Counted from the stretch's first letter, positions 52,732 through 61,546 are shown. The stretch: DNA of 64,000 nt from JAHELQ01 sp965603365 (GCA_965603365.1 CBFDCR010000020.1:4330-68329), one strand, 5' to 3'. A program made the numbers and translations. The notes: generated by a model not told the origin, from the letters alone.

Positions 52732-53882
52732 ACAAGAAAAAGATTCTTTTTTTCGTGATCCCTTTTTTTATGTTGGTTATAGGCATCCACTATGGAGAGC
52801 CTACGGAAATCACCATTCACTCCCCTAAAAAGAATACCATCTGGCTGGGGCAGAAGCAGATAAAGGTTTCGGTAAAAACCGCCGATCCCGATTCGATTCG
52901 CCGTGTGGAGTGCTATGTGGATGGAAGACTGGTCAAGGAATTCCGGGAGCCCCCCTACACCTTCAAGTACAACTTCGGTGACAATCCCAAAAACCGCACC
53001 ATTAAAGTCGTTGTGCGGGGTAACCAGAACAAGATCCTCGGCAGCAAGGGGATCGGCTCCTCAAAGTTGGATGATTTCCAGGAAGTGGATGTGTCTCAAA
53101 TCGTAGTGCCGGTGGTGGTGACCGATCGGCGAGGAAATTATATCGATGGGCTTAAGAAAGACGACTTCTCTCTGACGGTGGACGGCAAACCCCGGGAAAT
53201 TTCCTATTTTAATCGCAGCGGCAAGGCGAAGTTTCACATGGTGCTGTTGATCGATATCAGTTCCTCCATGAAGGACAAGATCGCCAGGGTGAAGGAGGCG
53301 GCCAAATTGTTTTTGGATCAATTGCTGACCAAAAACAATCAGGCCATGATCGTATTTTTTAACCATGAGGTGCTGGAGGACACCGATTTTACCACCGACG
53401 TCAACGAGCTGGTGAATTCCCTGTCGGTGGCCTTCCCCTTCGGCGCCACCGCTCTCTACGATGCCGTTGCCTATTGTGTTCGGTTATTAAAGGGAATTCC
53501 CGGCCAGAATATCATTGTCTTGTTTTCCGATGGGGAGGACAACAGTTCCTATATGGACCCCTACACCCTGATGAAGCGGGTCGAACACTCCAATGCGGTG
53601 ATCTACTCCATCGGGCGGAGAACGGTGGAGGAAAATAACGACAAATATCAGGAGCTTTTACAGCAGATATCTGCCTCCTCCGGCGGCGTCACCTTTTTGC
53701 TGGCTAACCCCGATGAGATCGAGAAGGTTTATCAGAAAATCCGTCAGGATATCCAGGCCAAATATATCCTGCAGTTTTCCCCCGAAAAAGAGAAACAACT
53801 CAATCGGTTTCACAAAATCACCATTAAACTCAAAAACGGCAAGAGCTATCGGGTCCGCACCATCAAGGGTTTTTTCTATTAA
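52728..53882 (+). CDS. Secreted VWA protein, Acidobacterial type
   Basis: 384 residues. Signal segment (KKILFFVIPFFMLVIGIHYG), an Ig-like part to about residue 120, then the segment VVPVVVTDRRGNYIDGLKKD with FSLTVDGKP that precedes the A domain in the VWFA-related Acidobacterial family. The A domain has the MIDAS motif DISSSM (near 185), the Thr in FGATALYD, and the Asp in FSDGEDNSSY, so metal-dependent ligand binding is expected. It ends with QFSPEKEKQLNRFHKITIKL. Third gene of the operon. Confidence 0.88.
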   Translation: MNKKKILFFVIPFFMLVIGIHYGEPTEITIHSPKKNTIWLGQKQIKVSVKTADPDSIRRVECYVDGRLVKEFREPPYTFKYNFGDNPKNRTIKVVVRGNQNKILGSKGIGSSKLDDFQEVDVSQIVVPVVVTDRRGNYIDGLKKDDFSLTVDGKPREISYFNRSGKAKFHMVLLIDISSSMKDKIARVKEAAKLFLDQLLTKNNQAMIVFFNHEVLEDTDFTTDVNELVNSLSVAFPFGATALYDAVAYCVRLLKGIPGQNIIVLFSDGEDNSSYMDPYTLMKRVEHSNAVIYSIGRRTVEENNDKYQELLQQISASSGGVTFLLANPDEIEKVYQKIRQDIQAKYILQFSPEKEKQLNRFHKITIKLKNGKSYRVRTIKGFFY

Positions 53883-54651
53883 CCACTCCGATGCGGATGG
53901 TCAAATCGTACTTTTCCCGGATTCCCTGCTCATCCTCCTTAAAAAAAGCGGTTTGAATGGACGAGCACTTTTTTATCTCCCTTTGCTGTCTTTTTTTGGT
54001 CTTCGACTTCTTGATGGCCCGAAGAGCCAGGCCGGCCAGAGTCAAGACAGAGAAGGAGGAACTGTCCAGGTCCGGATAGCTCCCATTTACCGGATTGTAG
54101 ATGCCGTAGCCGATGGCCGCCGGCTCCAGCCGGCTTTTGCCGGTCAGGCGCAGGGGGGCGAGCGACTTCGTTTTTTGGGCCACCAATTGGTCTTTTACAA
54201 ACATGGATAGACGGGTATCTACCTGTTTGGTTTCTGTTCCCTCAACGTCCGGTTCATCTGAACCGGCCAGGACGATATCGATCTTGATCTCTTCTTGAAG
54301 GATTGTGTTTTGAGTTCTGGCCTTTACCGCTAAAATATAAGTGTGGGAGGCCGTCTCCCGGAACAGGTGGGCCACGGTAAAATCCACCACGTTTGGGCCC
54401 CGCTGCAGCAGCCCCACCCGGACGATATTTTCCTTATAAATCAACTTGTAGTAGGCATCGGCAGATAGGTCAACCCCCACCAGGAGCTTGTCGGGCTGCC
54501 GGTCGCCTTCGTATGAATCGTTCCGGATCAGGTAAACTTCCCGAATCGTCGGCATACTCTCTTCTACTATGTCGGCGCCGTAAATCCCTGGAAACACCAG
54601 CAAAAGGGTGATTATGATTGCCGCGAATTCTGTGAACCCCCTCTTAATCAT
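53863..54651 (-). CDS. Exported protein of unknown function downstream of the TonB-like gene
   Basis: 262 residues with a signal peptide (AAIIITLLLVFPGIYGAD). The middle part has beta-rich repeats (KLLVGVDLSADAYYKLIYKE, TYILAVKARTQNTILQEEIK). The C-terminus is highly basic. No family recognised. It overlaps the TonB-like gene in ATGA and converges with the VWA gene with a 20-bp overlap. Confidence 0.6.
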   Translation of the reverse strand: MIKRGFTEFAAIIITLLLVFPGIYGADIVEESMPTIREVYLIRNDSYEGDRQPDKLLVGVDLSADAYYKLIYKENIVRVGLLQRGPNVVDFTVAHLFRETASHTYILAVKARTQNTILQEEIKIDIVLAGSDEPDVEGTETKQVDTRLSMFVKDQLVAQKTKSLAPLRLTGKSRLEPAAIGYGIYNPVNGSYPDLDSSSFSVLTLAGLALRAIKKSKTKKRQQREIKKCSSIQTAFFKEDEQGIREKYDLTIRIGVVNRKNP

Positions 54652-55442
54652 TTTTCACCGTACTCGAAGACAAAATAGACCTCGATATTTTGGGCCGGGA
54701 AGTCGTCCGGGAGTTTGGGCAGCGGCGTACTGGCCCGGATGGCCAACAGTGCCGCCAGGTCCAGGGCCTCCCGGCCCGAAGATTGCCTGATTTCTGTCTT
54801 TGAAATGCGGCCGTCTTTCTCGACCACCGCCACTATCCCCACCCGGCCTTCGACCCCCACCGCAGTGGCCAGGGGAACCGACCAGTTGAGTTGAATCTTA
54901 TCCACCGCCTGCCGGGCCCAGGGTTTGATATTGTAGTGTCTCACCTGAAAAAAATCGCCTTTCCCGGCAGCCAAATGCACCCTGCCGATGCCCGGGTTTT
55001 CGGGGTCAAACCGATAGGCATACCTGCCGAGATTGCGTTTTTTTGAGGTTTCGATATCCCTCTGGAGTTGTTCCAGGTCGGCGAACTCCCGGGGGGCGAC
55101 TGTATTTGACTTTAACGATAGATCCAGATCGATGGACAGCGGCCCGGTCTTTTCCCCTCTGCCGGAGAGAGGACTTTTTTTTGCAGCCGCCGCTGCATTA
55201 GGGCCAGCCAGTGATCCCGTGGGGACTTCCCCTTCCGGCGGTTGAATAGTACCGGGTACAATCTCCTGAACCTGTCGTTCAGGGGTCGGCAGCCATATTT
55301 TCTCCCCCGGAACCAGGACGATTTCCGTTATCTTCTCCGTTGTTTCATAGGTTTTAACCTGGAAGGAGAGATTGATGAACCAGTGGAAAAAAAGAAAATG
55401 GAACAGCGCCGAGCCGAGGAAAAAAGCGATTCTCCTTTTCAT
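54648..55442 (-). CDS. TonB-family energy transducer-like protein
   Basis: 264 residues. An N-terminal membrane anchor (IAFFLGSALFHFLFFHWFIN) is followed by a Pro/Gly/Lys linker and a TonB C-terminal domain at about 180-260: GRVGIVAVVEKDGRISKTEI, then ALDLAALLAIRASTPLPKLP and the last strand IEVYFVFEYG. It would pass proton-motive energy to outer-membrane receptors, or be a TonB-like structural variant; no ExbBD genes are nearby. No ribosome site is evident at ATG 55442. Confidence 0.85.
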   Translation of the reverse strand: MKRRIAFFLGSALFHFLFFHWFINLSFQVKTYETTEKITEIVLVPGEKIWLPTPERQVQEIVPGTIQPPEGEVPTGSLAGPNAAAAAKKSPLSGRGEKTGPLSIDLDLSLKSNTVAPREFADLEQLQRDIETSKKRNLGRYAYRFDPENPGIGRVHLAAGKGDFFQVRHYNIKPWARQAVDKIQLNWSVPLATAVGVEGRVGIVAVVEKDGRISKTEIRQSSGREALDLAALLAIRASTPLPKLPDDFPAQNIEVYFVFEYGEK

Positions 55443-55529
55443 AATGGATTTAATGCTCTGTTTATCAATCTTTACGACGACTATTTACATCATAAAGTTT
55501 CGCCGATCCCCGGCGTTCCTTCGTATCGA

Positions 55530-56201
55530 CTAGGGCAGCGGCAGCATACCGTGGGATTGGAAGCTGAAGTAGCGGCCCTTGCCCACGATGATGTGATCCA
55601 GGATCTCGATGCCCAGGATTTTGGCCGCATCTGTCAGTTGCCTGGTCACCTCGATATCCTCCAGGCTGGGTTCGGGGTGGCCGTCCGGGTGGTTGTGGAT
55701 GAGGATGATACCGGCCGCCCTGTCGCTAATGGCATCGGCAAAGATCTCCCGGGGATGTATCAGCGACTGGGTGAGGGTGCCGATAAATACCGTTCGCTTC
55801 TGAATGAGATGGTGGGCCCCGTCCAGCGTCAGGGTTAAAAAATATTCCTGCTTTTTGTTCTGCAGCTCCCCCACCAGTTTCAGGGCATCGCGATAGTCGT
55901 TGATCTTGATGCCGTCGTGGAGTAAGAAGCGCCGGGAAAATTCAACCGCGGCCATGATCCGGCAGGCCGTGGCCACCCCGACCCCCTCAATAAGGCACAA
56001 ACTCTCTATAGAGAGACTCTTAAAATCCTTTTCCGTCAGCCGGGCAATATCATGGGCCAATTCCATCACATCCCTCTGTCGATTACCGCTGGCCAGCAAT
56101 ACCGCCACCAACTCCAGGTTGGATAGACCCTTCGGCCCCTTTTTTGACATCTTTTCCCTGGGCCGGTCAAGCTCGGCAATTTGTTTCATCTTTTTGACCA
56201 T
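55530..56201 (-). CDS. radC: RadC/YsxA-family JAB-domain protein
   Basis: 223 residues. The N-terminal helix-hairpin-helix part (SIESLCLIEGVGVATACRIM) is followed by the JAB1/MPN metal site: IILIHNHPDGHPEPSLEDIE (HxHx..D) with a Glu earlier. Such proteins are called RadC but the DNA-repair role is doubtful; they may be metallo-isopeptidases or nucleases. Single gene, standard length. Confidence 0.93.
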   Translation of the reverse strand: MVKKMKQIAELDRPREKMSKKGPKGLSNLELVAVLLASGNRQRDVMELAHDIARLTEKDFKSLSIESLCLIEGVGVATACRIMAAVEFSRRFLLHDGIKINDYRDALKLVGELQNKKQEYFLTLTLDGAHHLIQKRTVFIGTLTQSLIHPREIFADAISDRAAGIILIHNHPDGHPEPSLEDIEVTRQLTDAAKILGIEILDHIIVGKGRYFSFQSHGMLPLP

Positions 56202-56306
56202 TTTCTCTTCTCTTTCTCTACAGCGTAACTCTCTTTTTACAACGATCCCACCAAAATGTCAATCAAAATCTTCCAGGACTTACCCCAAAATCTTAAATCT
56301 GTCTCA

Positions 56307-56393
56307 TTAATTTTCCCCACTGCCGCCGCCATCCCCGGTTTTCCTGCCTTTTAACCCCAATGCCGACTTGAGGGTGATAGAGGCATCCTTCAT
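56307..56393 (-). pseudogene. 3' fragment of a duplicated small gene
   Basis: 28 codons reading MKDASITLKSALGLKGRKTG and a Gly/Asp-rich tail, nearly the same as the end of the 70-residue gene at 58829-59041 (VKDASITLKSALGLKDRKTG). The upstream part of that gene is absent; the frame continues without a start to a stop about 75 bp upstream. It is the tail of a duplicated gene, roughly 2.5 kb from the intact one. Confidence 0.6.
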
Positions 56394-56612
56394 TAAAAAA
56401 CATATTTCTTTAGATGATTTTTGTAAATTGGCATCCGCTTTTTTTGTCTGGAATGATGAGGTCAGTCGTTATTTTATTCGATCGTTTTGGGATTAGTAAT
56501 TTTAACTGAAAGAACTTACACCATTATTAAAATGCCCGTTATGGTGTTGACATTTATCCTCAATGCTGGTAGCATGAAAGGCAAAGTTGAAAAAAAATTA
56601 AGGATGAGTAAG

Positions 56613-57695
56613 ATGATTGATTTTAAAGATCAAATTTTAGCCTTTGCTGATCGAGTTGCAAAATTGAAGGATAAAGTCACAACTGAGGAAGCAACTAAAA
56701 ATGCCTTTGTTTTACCTTTTTTGGAGTGTTTGGGATATGAAGTTTTTAACCCAACAGAGGTAGTGCCGGAGTTCACGGCGGACATCGGAGCCAAGAAGGG
56801 TGAAAAGGTTGACTATGCAGTTATGAAAGATGGGAAGCCAATTATCATTATTGAATGTAAATGGTGCGGTGAAGATTTAGTTTTACACAAGTCTCAAATG
56901 ACCAGATATTTCGGTGTAACTGATGTAAAATTTGCAGTTTTGACCAACGGTATCCGTTACCAATTCTTTACAGACCTGGAAAAAATTAACAGAATGGATG
57001 AAAAACCGTTCTTGGACTTTGATATATTAGAAATACCTGAACAGTTGTTCGTTGAGCTTAAGAAGTTTCACAAGTCTTACTTTAATATCGATGAAATAAT
57101 CAACACAGCAAGCGAGTTGAAATACTCCAACGAAGTAAGAAGAATCCTCCGGGAAGAGTTAAAAACGCCGTCCCTTGAATTTACTAAGTACTTTATTAAG
57201 CGCATATATAATGGGAAGGCCACCGAAAAAGTAGTTTCATCTTTCACTGATATAATCAAAAAATCGAGCAATCAGCTCATTGCTGAAATAGTGAACGAAA
57301 AGATTAAAGCTGCTCTCGAAAAGGATGATAAGAAGGGAGATGAAGAGGAACAATCAGAAGTCATGCCCGAAAATAAAGCGAAGGAAGACAGAACTGAAAT
57401 CGTGACCACTGAAGAGGAAATTGAAGGGTATGTAATCGTAAAGGCATTATTGAAACAAAAGGGGGTCGATACGAAAAGGATTGGCTTCAAAGATACAATT
57501 AATTATTTCGCTATAATCCTGGATAATAGCACATGGAAAACAATCTGCCGTCTTTGGCTGAATAGCAAAAAGAAATATATAGGGATATTTGATAAAGATA
57601 AGAAAGAAAAAAGGCACCATATTGAAACGATTGATGATATCTATAAACTTGATGTTCAACTATTCGAGGCAGTGCAAAATTACGATACAGTGTAA
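56613..57695 (+). CDS. Stand-alone HsdR-N type PD-(D/E)xK nuclease
   Basis: 360 residues. The N-terminal ~150 residues resemble the nuclease domain of type I restriction subunit R: TEEATKNAFVLPFLECLGY, FTADIGAKKGEKVDYAVM (the D) and PIIIIECKWCGED (the ExK), then FAVLTNGIRYQFFTDLE. There is no helicase motor or methylase nearby. The rest is charged, ending in a domain (TKRIGFKDTINYFAIILDN) that resembles the C-terminal part of similar stand-alone proteins. ATG 56613 was chosen because AAGGA lies ahead; ATGs at 56574 and 56604 are alternatives. May be a defence nuclease. Confidence 0.75.
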   Translation: MIDFKDQILAFADRVAKLKDKVTTEEATKNAFVLPFLECLGYEVFNPTEVVPEFTADIGAKKGEKVDYAVMKDGKPIIIIECKWCGEDLVLHKSQMTRYFGVTDVKFAVLTNGIRYQFFTDLEKINRMDEKPFLDFDILEIPEQLFVELKKFHKSYFNIDEIINTASELKYSNEVRRILREELKTPSLEFTKYFIKRIYNGKATEKVVSSFTDIIKKSSNQLIAEIVNEKIKAALEKDDKKGDEEEQSEVMPENKAKEDRTEIVTTEEEIEGYVIVKALLKQKGVDTKRIGFKDTINYFAIILDNSTWKTICRLWLNSKKKYIGIFDKDKKEKRHHIETIDDIYKLDVQLFEAVQNYDTV

Positions 57696-57811
57696 AAGTG
57701 AGTATCCCTAAACTACTGTCCTTTTTTCTCATCTCCCCAAATTTAGCCCAACATTATCATCCTTCAAGACAGACTTTAGATTTTTAGTTTCCATAAACAA
57801 ATATTTAGAGA

Positions 57812-57835
57812 ATCAAAAAAGTAAAATTATAAAGC
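57812..57835. repeat. Diverged copy of the dispersed block
   Basis: AAAAAAGTAAAATTATAAAG followed by CA matches the right part of the blocks at 45315 and 46091 (about 23 of 26 aligned bases). It lies between the convergent HsdR-N and membrane-protein genes, without an adjacent array. Confidence 0.4.
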
Positions 57836-57865
57836 ACTGCTGACTGGCTCAAAACGTCTCATTCA

Positions 57866-58819
57866 TTACTCTTTTTCAAAGAATTTTGCCCACCACCTCT
57901 TTTCCAGCTTCATGCGCCGTACCAGACCAATCAATATATAGAGGCACAGCAGGATGATTATAATCGAAAAAATGATATTAAAATTTTTACTGAATCTTGT
58001 AAACCCGTAATCATAGATATAGGCTTCAAGATCCTTTTCCCGGAATAACGACCTCAACTCTATTTTCTCTCTCTCATGAGAGCCCTCTTTGGCCAGTATT
58101 ACCGTATCCTTATCCAGTACTTCAATCATGACATCCGTCTTTTTGCCATCTTCGATCAACCGGTAATGAAATTCATATGGATTGGGATCGATACCAGAAC
58201 CAAACATACCGATGCCGATGAAAATCAGGCCAAGGCAGGCGAATACAAACGCCAGCCCGATTCCAAAGGGCAGTCGTTCATGGGTAAAGGGGGCCTCCTG
58301 TTTAACACGGAACAGATTGGTCATCCGGCAGTTAAATTTGAAATTCAACACGCCGTCGTACTCTTTGTCGCCGGTGTATTCGACGAGGGCCAAAAAGGTG
58401 ATGAATTCATCTCGTTTTAACAGATCCCAGTCGAGCCGCAGCGACCTGTTGTCCTGGATGCAGCAGGCGGTCTTTAGATCTTTAGATTTTTTGATGATTT
58501 TCACATCCAGCCATTTAAAGTCTTTCGGCAAACCGATGCTGAGGGGTTTGTATATCATGGCTTTGTCTATATCCCTGATGCCGTCGTTGACGATGCTGCC
58601 CTTTAGTAAGACGACATTTTCATTGACGGGCTGGCCCCGGTATTTGATGTCGATATCCTCCAGTTGTTGGACAATAGACTCAAACAGGTGGAGTTCCAGG
58701 ATACAGACAAACTTCAAACTGACCTTCTTTTCACGGCCCCTTGACAATCTAATGCCCAGGTAGCCCACCACCAGGGTAGCGATCACACCGGTCAGGCTCA
58801 CCAGCAGTTCATTGTCCAT
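57866..58819 (-). CDS. Membrane protein of unknown function
   Basis: 317 residues with helices near residues 5-25 (LLVSLTGVIATLVVGYLGI), 190-215 (GIGLAFVFACLGLIFIGIGM) and 283-303 (FNIIFSIIIILLCLYILIGL). The region between the first two helices (about 160 residues) is soluble and beta-rich. No family recognised. It starts 9 bp after the stop of the 70-residue gene, so the two form an operon. Confidence 0.6.
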   Translation of the reverse strand: MDNELLVSLTGVIATLVVGYLGIRLSRGREKKVSLKFVCILELHLFESIVQQLEDIDIKYRGQPVNENVVLLKGSIVNDGIRDIDKAMIYKPLSIGLPKDFKWLDVKIIKKSKDLKTACCIQDNRSLRLDWDLLKRDEFITFLALVEYTGDKEYDGVLNFKFNCRMTNLFRVKQEAPFTHERLPFGIGLAFVFACLGLIFIGIGMFGSGIDPNPYEFHYRLIEDGKKTDVMIEVLDKDTVILAKEGSHEREKIELRSLFREKDLEAYIYDYGFTRFSKNFNIIFSIIIILLCLYILIGLVRRMKLEKRWWAKFFEKE

Positions 58820-58828
58820 TCGTTCCCC

Positions 58829-59041
58829 CTAATTCCCCGAACCGCCGTCGCCGTCCCCGGTTTTCCTGTCTTTTAATCCTAATGCCGACTTGAGGGTGAT
58901 GGAGGCGTCTTTCACTATATTAATGATAACCCGAATGAACCGAGTGAACACCCCCACATCCTCTGTCTGGCTCCCCGCTAATTCTCTTAATTCTTTGAGC
59001 TTAACACCATCTTTTTTTTCTCTCTTTTTAAAAGTAGACAT
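58829..59041 (-). CDS. Small cytosolic protein, duplicated tail
   Basis: 70 residues, basic N-terminus (MSTFKKREKKDGVKLKELRE), a helical middle and a Gly/Asp-rich tail. GGAGG lies 8 nt ahead of ATG 59041. No known family. The last ~30 residues are repeated in the fragment at 56307. It directly precedes the membrane protein at 57866 and starts 50 bp from the end of the large 21-bp array, so its promoter probably lies within or next to that array. Confidence 0.65.
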   Translation of the reverse strand: MSTFKKREKKDGVKLKELRELAGSQTEDVGVFTRFIRVIINIVKDASITLKSALGLKDRKTGDGDGGSGN

Positions 59042-59090
59042 CTTTTTTTCCTCCGTTTTAAAACATAACATACATAACGATGATAAAATT

Positions 59091-59489
59091 GCTGTTCCGG
59101 GCAGCTATATCGCTGTTCCGAACAGCTTGACCGCTGCTTTGAACTGCTGTAGCGCAGTTCAGAACTGTTGTGTCGCAGCTTTTTTTTGAAGTATCGCAGT
59201 TCCGAACTGCGATAACGCAGCTTTTAACTGCTGTAACGCAGTTTTGAACTGCCCTGCCGCAGTTCCGAACTGCCAGATCGCTGTTCTAAGCTGCCCTGTC
59301 GCAGTTCCGAACTGCTGCATCGCACTTCTGAACAGCTCGATTTCAGTTTTGAACTGCCCTGTCGCAGCTTTTTGCTGCCCTACTGCAGTTCTGAACTGCT
59401 TCATCGCTGATCAGAACAGATCCATCGCTGTTCCCGGCAGCTCAATAGCTGTTCCGAGCAGATCGATCGCTGTTCCGAACAGCTAAATC
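59091..59489. repeat. 21-bp tandem palindrome array, family C (19 units)
   Basis: Nineteen units of exactly 21 bp (59091 + 21n) with no indel. The core is the 7-1-7 palindrome GCAGTTCCGAACTGC or its variant GCTGTTCCGAACAGC, followed by six variable bases. Units 2, 6, 9, 11, 15 and 19 are perfect palindromes; units 1, 4 and 8 differ only by G-T pairs. Position 3 and its partner position 13 change together in most units. Frames on both strands are cut by stops (plus: units 5 and 19; minus heptad frame: units 1, 4 and 16), so it is not a gene. It fills the space between two genes that both run leftward. Confidence 0.92.
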
Positions 59490-59491
59490 GC

Positions 59492-59510
59492 GCCTCTGGG
59501 AGAGGCTTTT
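59492..59510 (+). terminator. Hairpin with T run at the array end
   Basis: GCCTCT-GGG-AGAGGC (59492-59506) followed by TTTT. On the plus strand it would end a transcript crossing the array. The copy of this block at 48.58 kb lacks the second arm. Weak T run. Confidence 0.4.
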
Positions 59511-59537
59511 GGGCTATATGCGCAAAAACGGCATGAT

Positions 59538-60014
59538 TCAGGCCGCCTTCTCTTTTTCTTCCGATTGGGCACGGGGATTGTAACGTTTGGCCAACTCTTC
59601 CACGATGGCATCGGCACCGGGAACATTGGCCTTTGCCGCACCTTTGGCCGAATAATAAAACACCCGCGCCGCAGCATAGGCCTCACTGCCCACTGCCAGG
59701 TAGGTGTCGTCTACCCTTTCGGTAAATGGAGCCAGGAAGTTCAAAAAATTCTTGAGTTTTTTGGCCAGAGCCAGGTCCTTTTGGAGTTCATCGACATCCA
59801 GGTATGGGGGATTAAAACCTGGATTCTTGGAGGCCATTTCCAGTGCCTTCTCTACAAAGGCCAGTGTCTTATCACCCATCTTTTGCAGAGATTGTCTCTC
59901 TTCAGGGCTGAGGTAAATGGTAAAAGATAGCGTTTCATCCATCTCCTTTACCTTCTGGATTAATTGCTCCAGTGTGTCGTCCGCTAACTCTGCTGAAATG
60001 TTCTCGTAAGCCAT
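59538..60014 (-). CDS. Conserved hypothetical protein, helical
   Basis: 158 residues, acidic, mostly helical: LEQLIQKVKEMDETLSFTIY, SPEERQSLQKMGDKTLAFVE, then a C-terminal helix (EAYAAARVFYYSAKGAAKAN) and a short basic tail. No catalytic motif is seen. GGAG lies ahead of the start. It stands between the MT-A70 gene and the 21-bp array, same strand. It resembles small helical proteins of unknown role seen in anaerobes. Confidence 0.65.
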   Translation of the reverse strand: MAYENISAELADDTLEQLIQKVKEMDETLSFTIYLSPEERQSLQKMGDKTLAFVEKALEMASKNPGFNPPYLDVDELQKDLALAKKLKNFLNFLAPFTERVDDTYLAVGSEAYAAARVFYYSAKGAAKANVPGADAIVEELAKRYNPRAQSEEKEKAA

Positions 60015-60062
60015 TTTATTAATCTCCTTTAATTTAATTTATGGTTATCATATTTTGGTTGT

Positions 60063-61028
60063 TCATTGGGTTTTGGGGAGTTGGTTGCCCCATTGGCGCC
60101 AGTGGGGGCGTGGTTTCCGGGCAAAGAGTTCCAGGTAAGGGGCGGGGCTGCATTGTTCGATGAGGTGGTAGAGTTCCTGGGGTTTGCGGGAGTGGCGGTT
60201 TTTTCTGGACAGGATGATGTTTTCCTGGCTGCGTCCGGGGTCGAGGGTGCGCAGCCTGCCACGTACGCCGAAGAGTACCATTTCGGTCACGTTGCGAAAG
60301 TAGAAGCCCACTCCCCGGCGGTCCGGGCCGCCGTCTCTCCTTATCTTGTACCACACCAGTATTGACTTATAGATAAATCCCCAGCACTTCATCACGATCA
60401 TGCCTTCCCATATCAGGGCATTGGGCACCCACAGGTAGAGATGACTGCGGGGGGCCGCCACTTGAGAGACCGGCAGGCGGGCAATCTCTGTCAGCGGCAG
60501 GGTGGGGTAGTGGTTCAACCGTTTGTGTTCCGGTGCGCCCTTGCCGGTGTGGTTGGTGAACCGCCAGGGCGGGTCTGCCAGGATGGTGGCGTAGGGGCCT
60601 TTTATCTTTTCTTTAAAATCCAGGACGGTGCCGGTCTCCTCCCGGCATAAATCATCATCCATGACCAGGCCGCAAATATGGGCCAACTGCTGACGAAACT
60701 GGTAGACCTCCCTTAAATGTTGAATATAGAAATCCCGGTCAGGTTCAAAAAAGTCACTCCACTTCGGCCCGGTAATGGCCTGGCCCACCAGTTCCGTTAA
60801 CAGTGTGCGAAAATATTGCTTTGCTTTCCTTAGATTTTCGCACCGCCGATCCGCCACCACCTGGCCGTAAGCTCGCACCAGCAGCCGGTAACCGTCAGAG
60901 TCGTCCACGATAATAAAGGCGGAGTCGATTAAATAAGTAAAGGCATTGAGCAGGCGGCAGAGTCTAACCCCGTCTCCAATCTGTCGAGAAAGAACCAGAG
61001 CCGCCCTGTCAATCCCCGGAACCTTCAA
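60063..61028 (-). CDS. MT-A70-family adenine methyltransferase with N-terminal helical domain
   Basis: 321 residues. The C-terminal half carries the MT-A70 core: ATILADPPWRFTNHTGKGAP (the DPPW catalytic motif near residue 158), LYLWVPNALIWEG, and GRSQENIILSRKNRHSRKPQ-type substrate loop ending FARKPRPHWRQWGNQ. The first ~140 residues are helical and unrecognised. Members methylate N6 of adenine in DNA, often on phages or plasmids. No restriction enzyme is beside it. It starts about 50 bp downstream of a hairpin. Confidence 0.85.
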   Translation of the reverse strand: MKVPGIDRAALVLSRQIGDGVRLCRLLNAFTYLIDSAFIIVDDSDGYRLLVRAYGQVVADRRCENLRKAKQYFRTLLTELVGQAITGPKWSDFFEPDRDFYIQHLREVYQFRQQLAHICGLVMDDDLCREETGTVLDFKEKIKGPYATILADPPWRFTNHTGKGAPEHKRLNHYPTLPLTEIARLPVSQVAAPRSHLYLWVPNALIWEGMIVMKCWGFIYKSILVWYKIRRDGGPDRRGVGFYFRNVTEMVLFGVRGRLRTLDPGRSQENIILSRKNRHSRKPQELYHLIEQCSPAPYLELFARKPRPHWRQWGNQLPKTQ

Positions 61029-61079
61029 GAGCTTACCCTCCGCCGCCTGCCCTTTGCCGGTTCCGCCTCCTTAAAAAGA

Positions 61080-61106
61080 ACCCCCGGCGGTGCCAATACC
61101 GGGGGT
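61080..61106 (-). terminator. Hairpin with T run upstream of the MT-A70 gene
   Basis: An 8-bp stem (ACCCCCGG / CCGGGGGT) with an 11-nt loop is followed on the minus strand by TTCTTTTT. It lies in the leader of the methylase gene, so it may act as an attenuator, or end a transcript from the divergent region. Confidence 0.55.
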
Positions 61107-61546
61107 AAGGAGGTGAAACCATATCTATTTAAAACCACCACTATACCACAAAACCGTTTTTTCATGTTGATTGGATGACTCCTTTATTAAGATAATTGTT
61201 GTATGTATTCTTGAATGTTGCATACAGATGCGCAGGATTGTCTGGAATAAGAAAAGTATGCGTGATAAAATCGCAGTTGATTTCGCTAATTGTCTCTCTA
61301 TTTGACTTTATATCTGGCATGAATTCGCATAATAATATATATTTACGAATTTGTCAATACTTAAATGAACATAAAACGAAACTTATCCAAAAATATTTCA
61401 CTTAAATACTAAAACAAAACAAAAATAACCTGATTTAAAACTCCAATAAACGGCATCAAAACAGATTATAATAAAAACAGGTTCTCCTATTTAAATTCAT
61501 TTTTTTAAATGATATAATAAACCTTCATATAAGGAGAATGATTACC
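61107..61546. other. AT-rich divergent intergenic region with Xre promoter
   Basis: 440 bp of very AT-rich sequence between the methylase and the Xre gene. A TGA-TATAAT extended -10 lies at 61510-61518, followed by AAGGAG (61531-61536) for the Xre start. Frames here (for example 61196-61405) have no ribosome site and look random. Repressor binding is likely here but no clear operator repeat was seen. Confidence 0.45.

Noticed and set aside
53863..53882. Overlap of the VWA gene and the convergent gene as a frameshift
   Set aside because: Both proteins end in plausible sequence; a 20-bp tail-to-tail overlap is acceptable.
59159..59486. Heptad-repeat, coiled-coil-like frames across the 59-kb array
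   Set aside because: Stops interrupt both frames within the array and the palindrome explains openness on both strands.
59091..59489. CRISPR array
   Set aside because: Period is 21 bp with a variable 6-nt gap; no constant repeat of 24-37 bp, no spacers and no cas genes.
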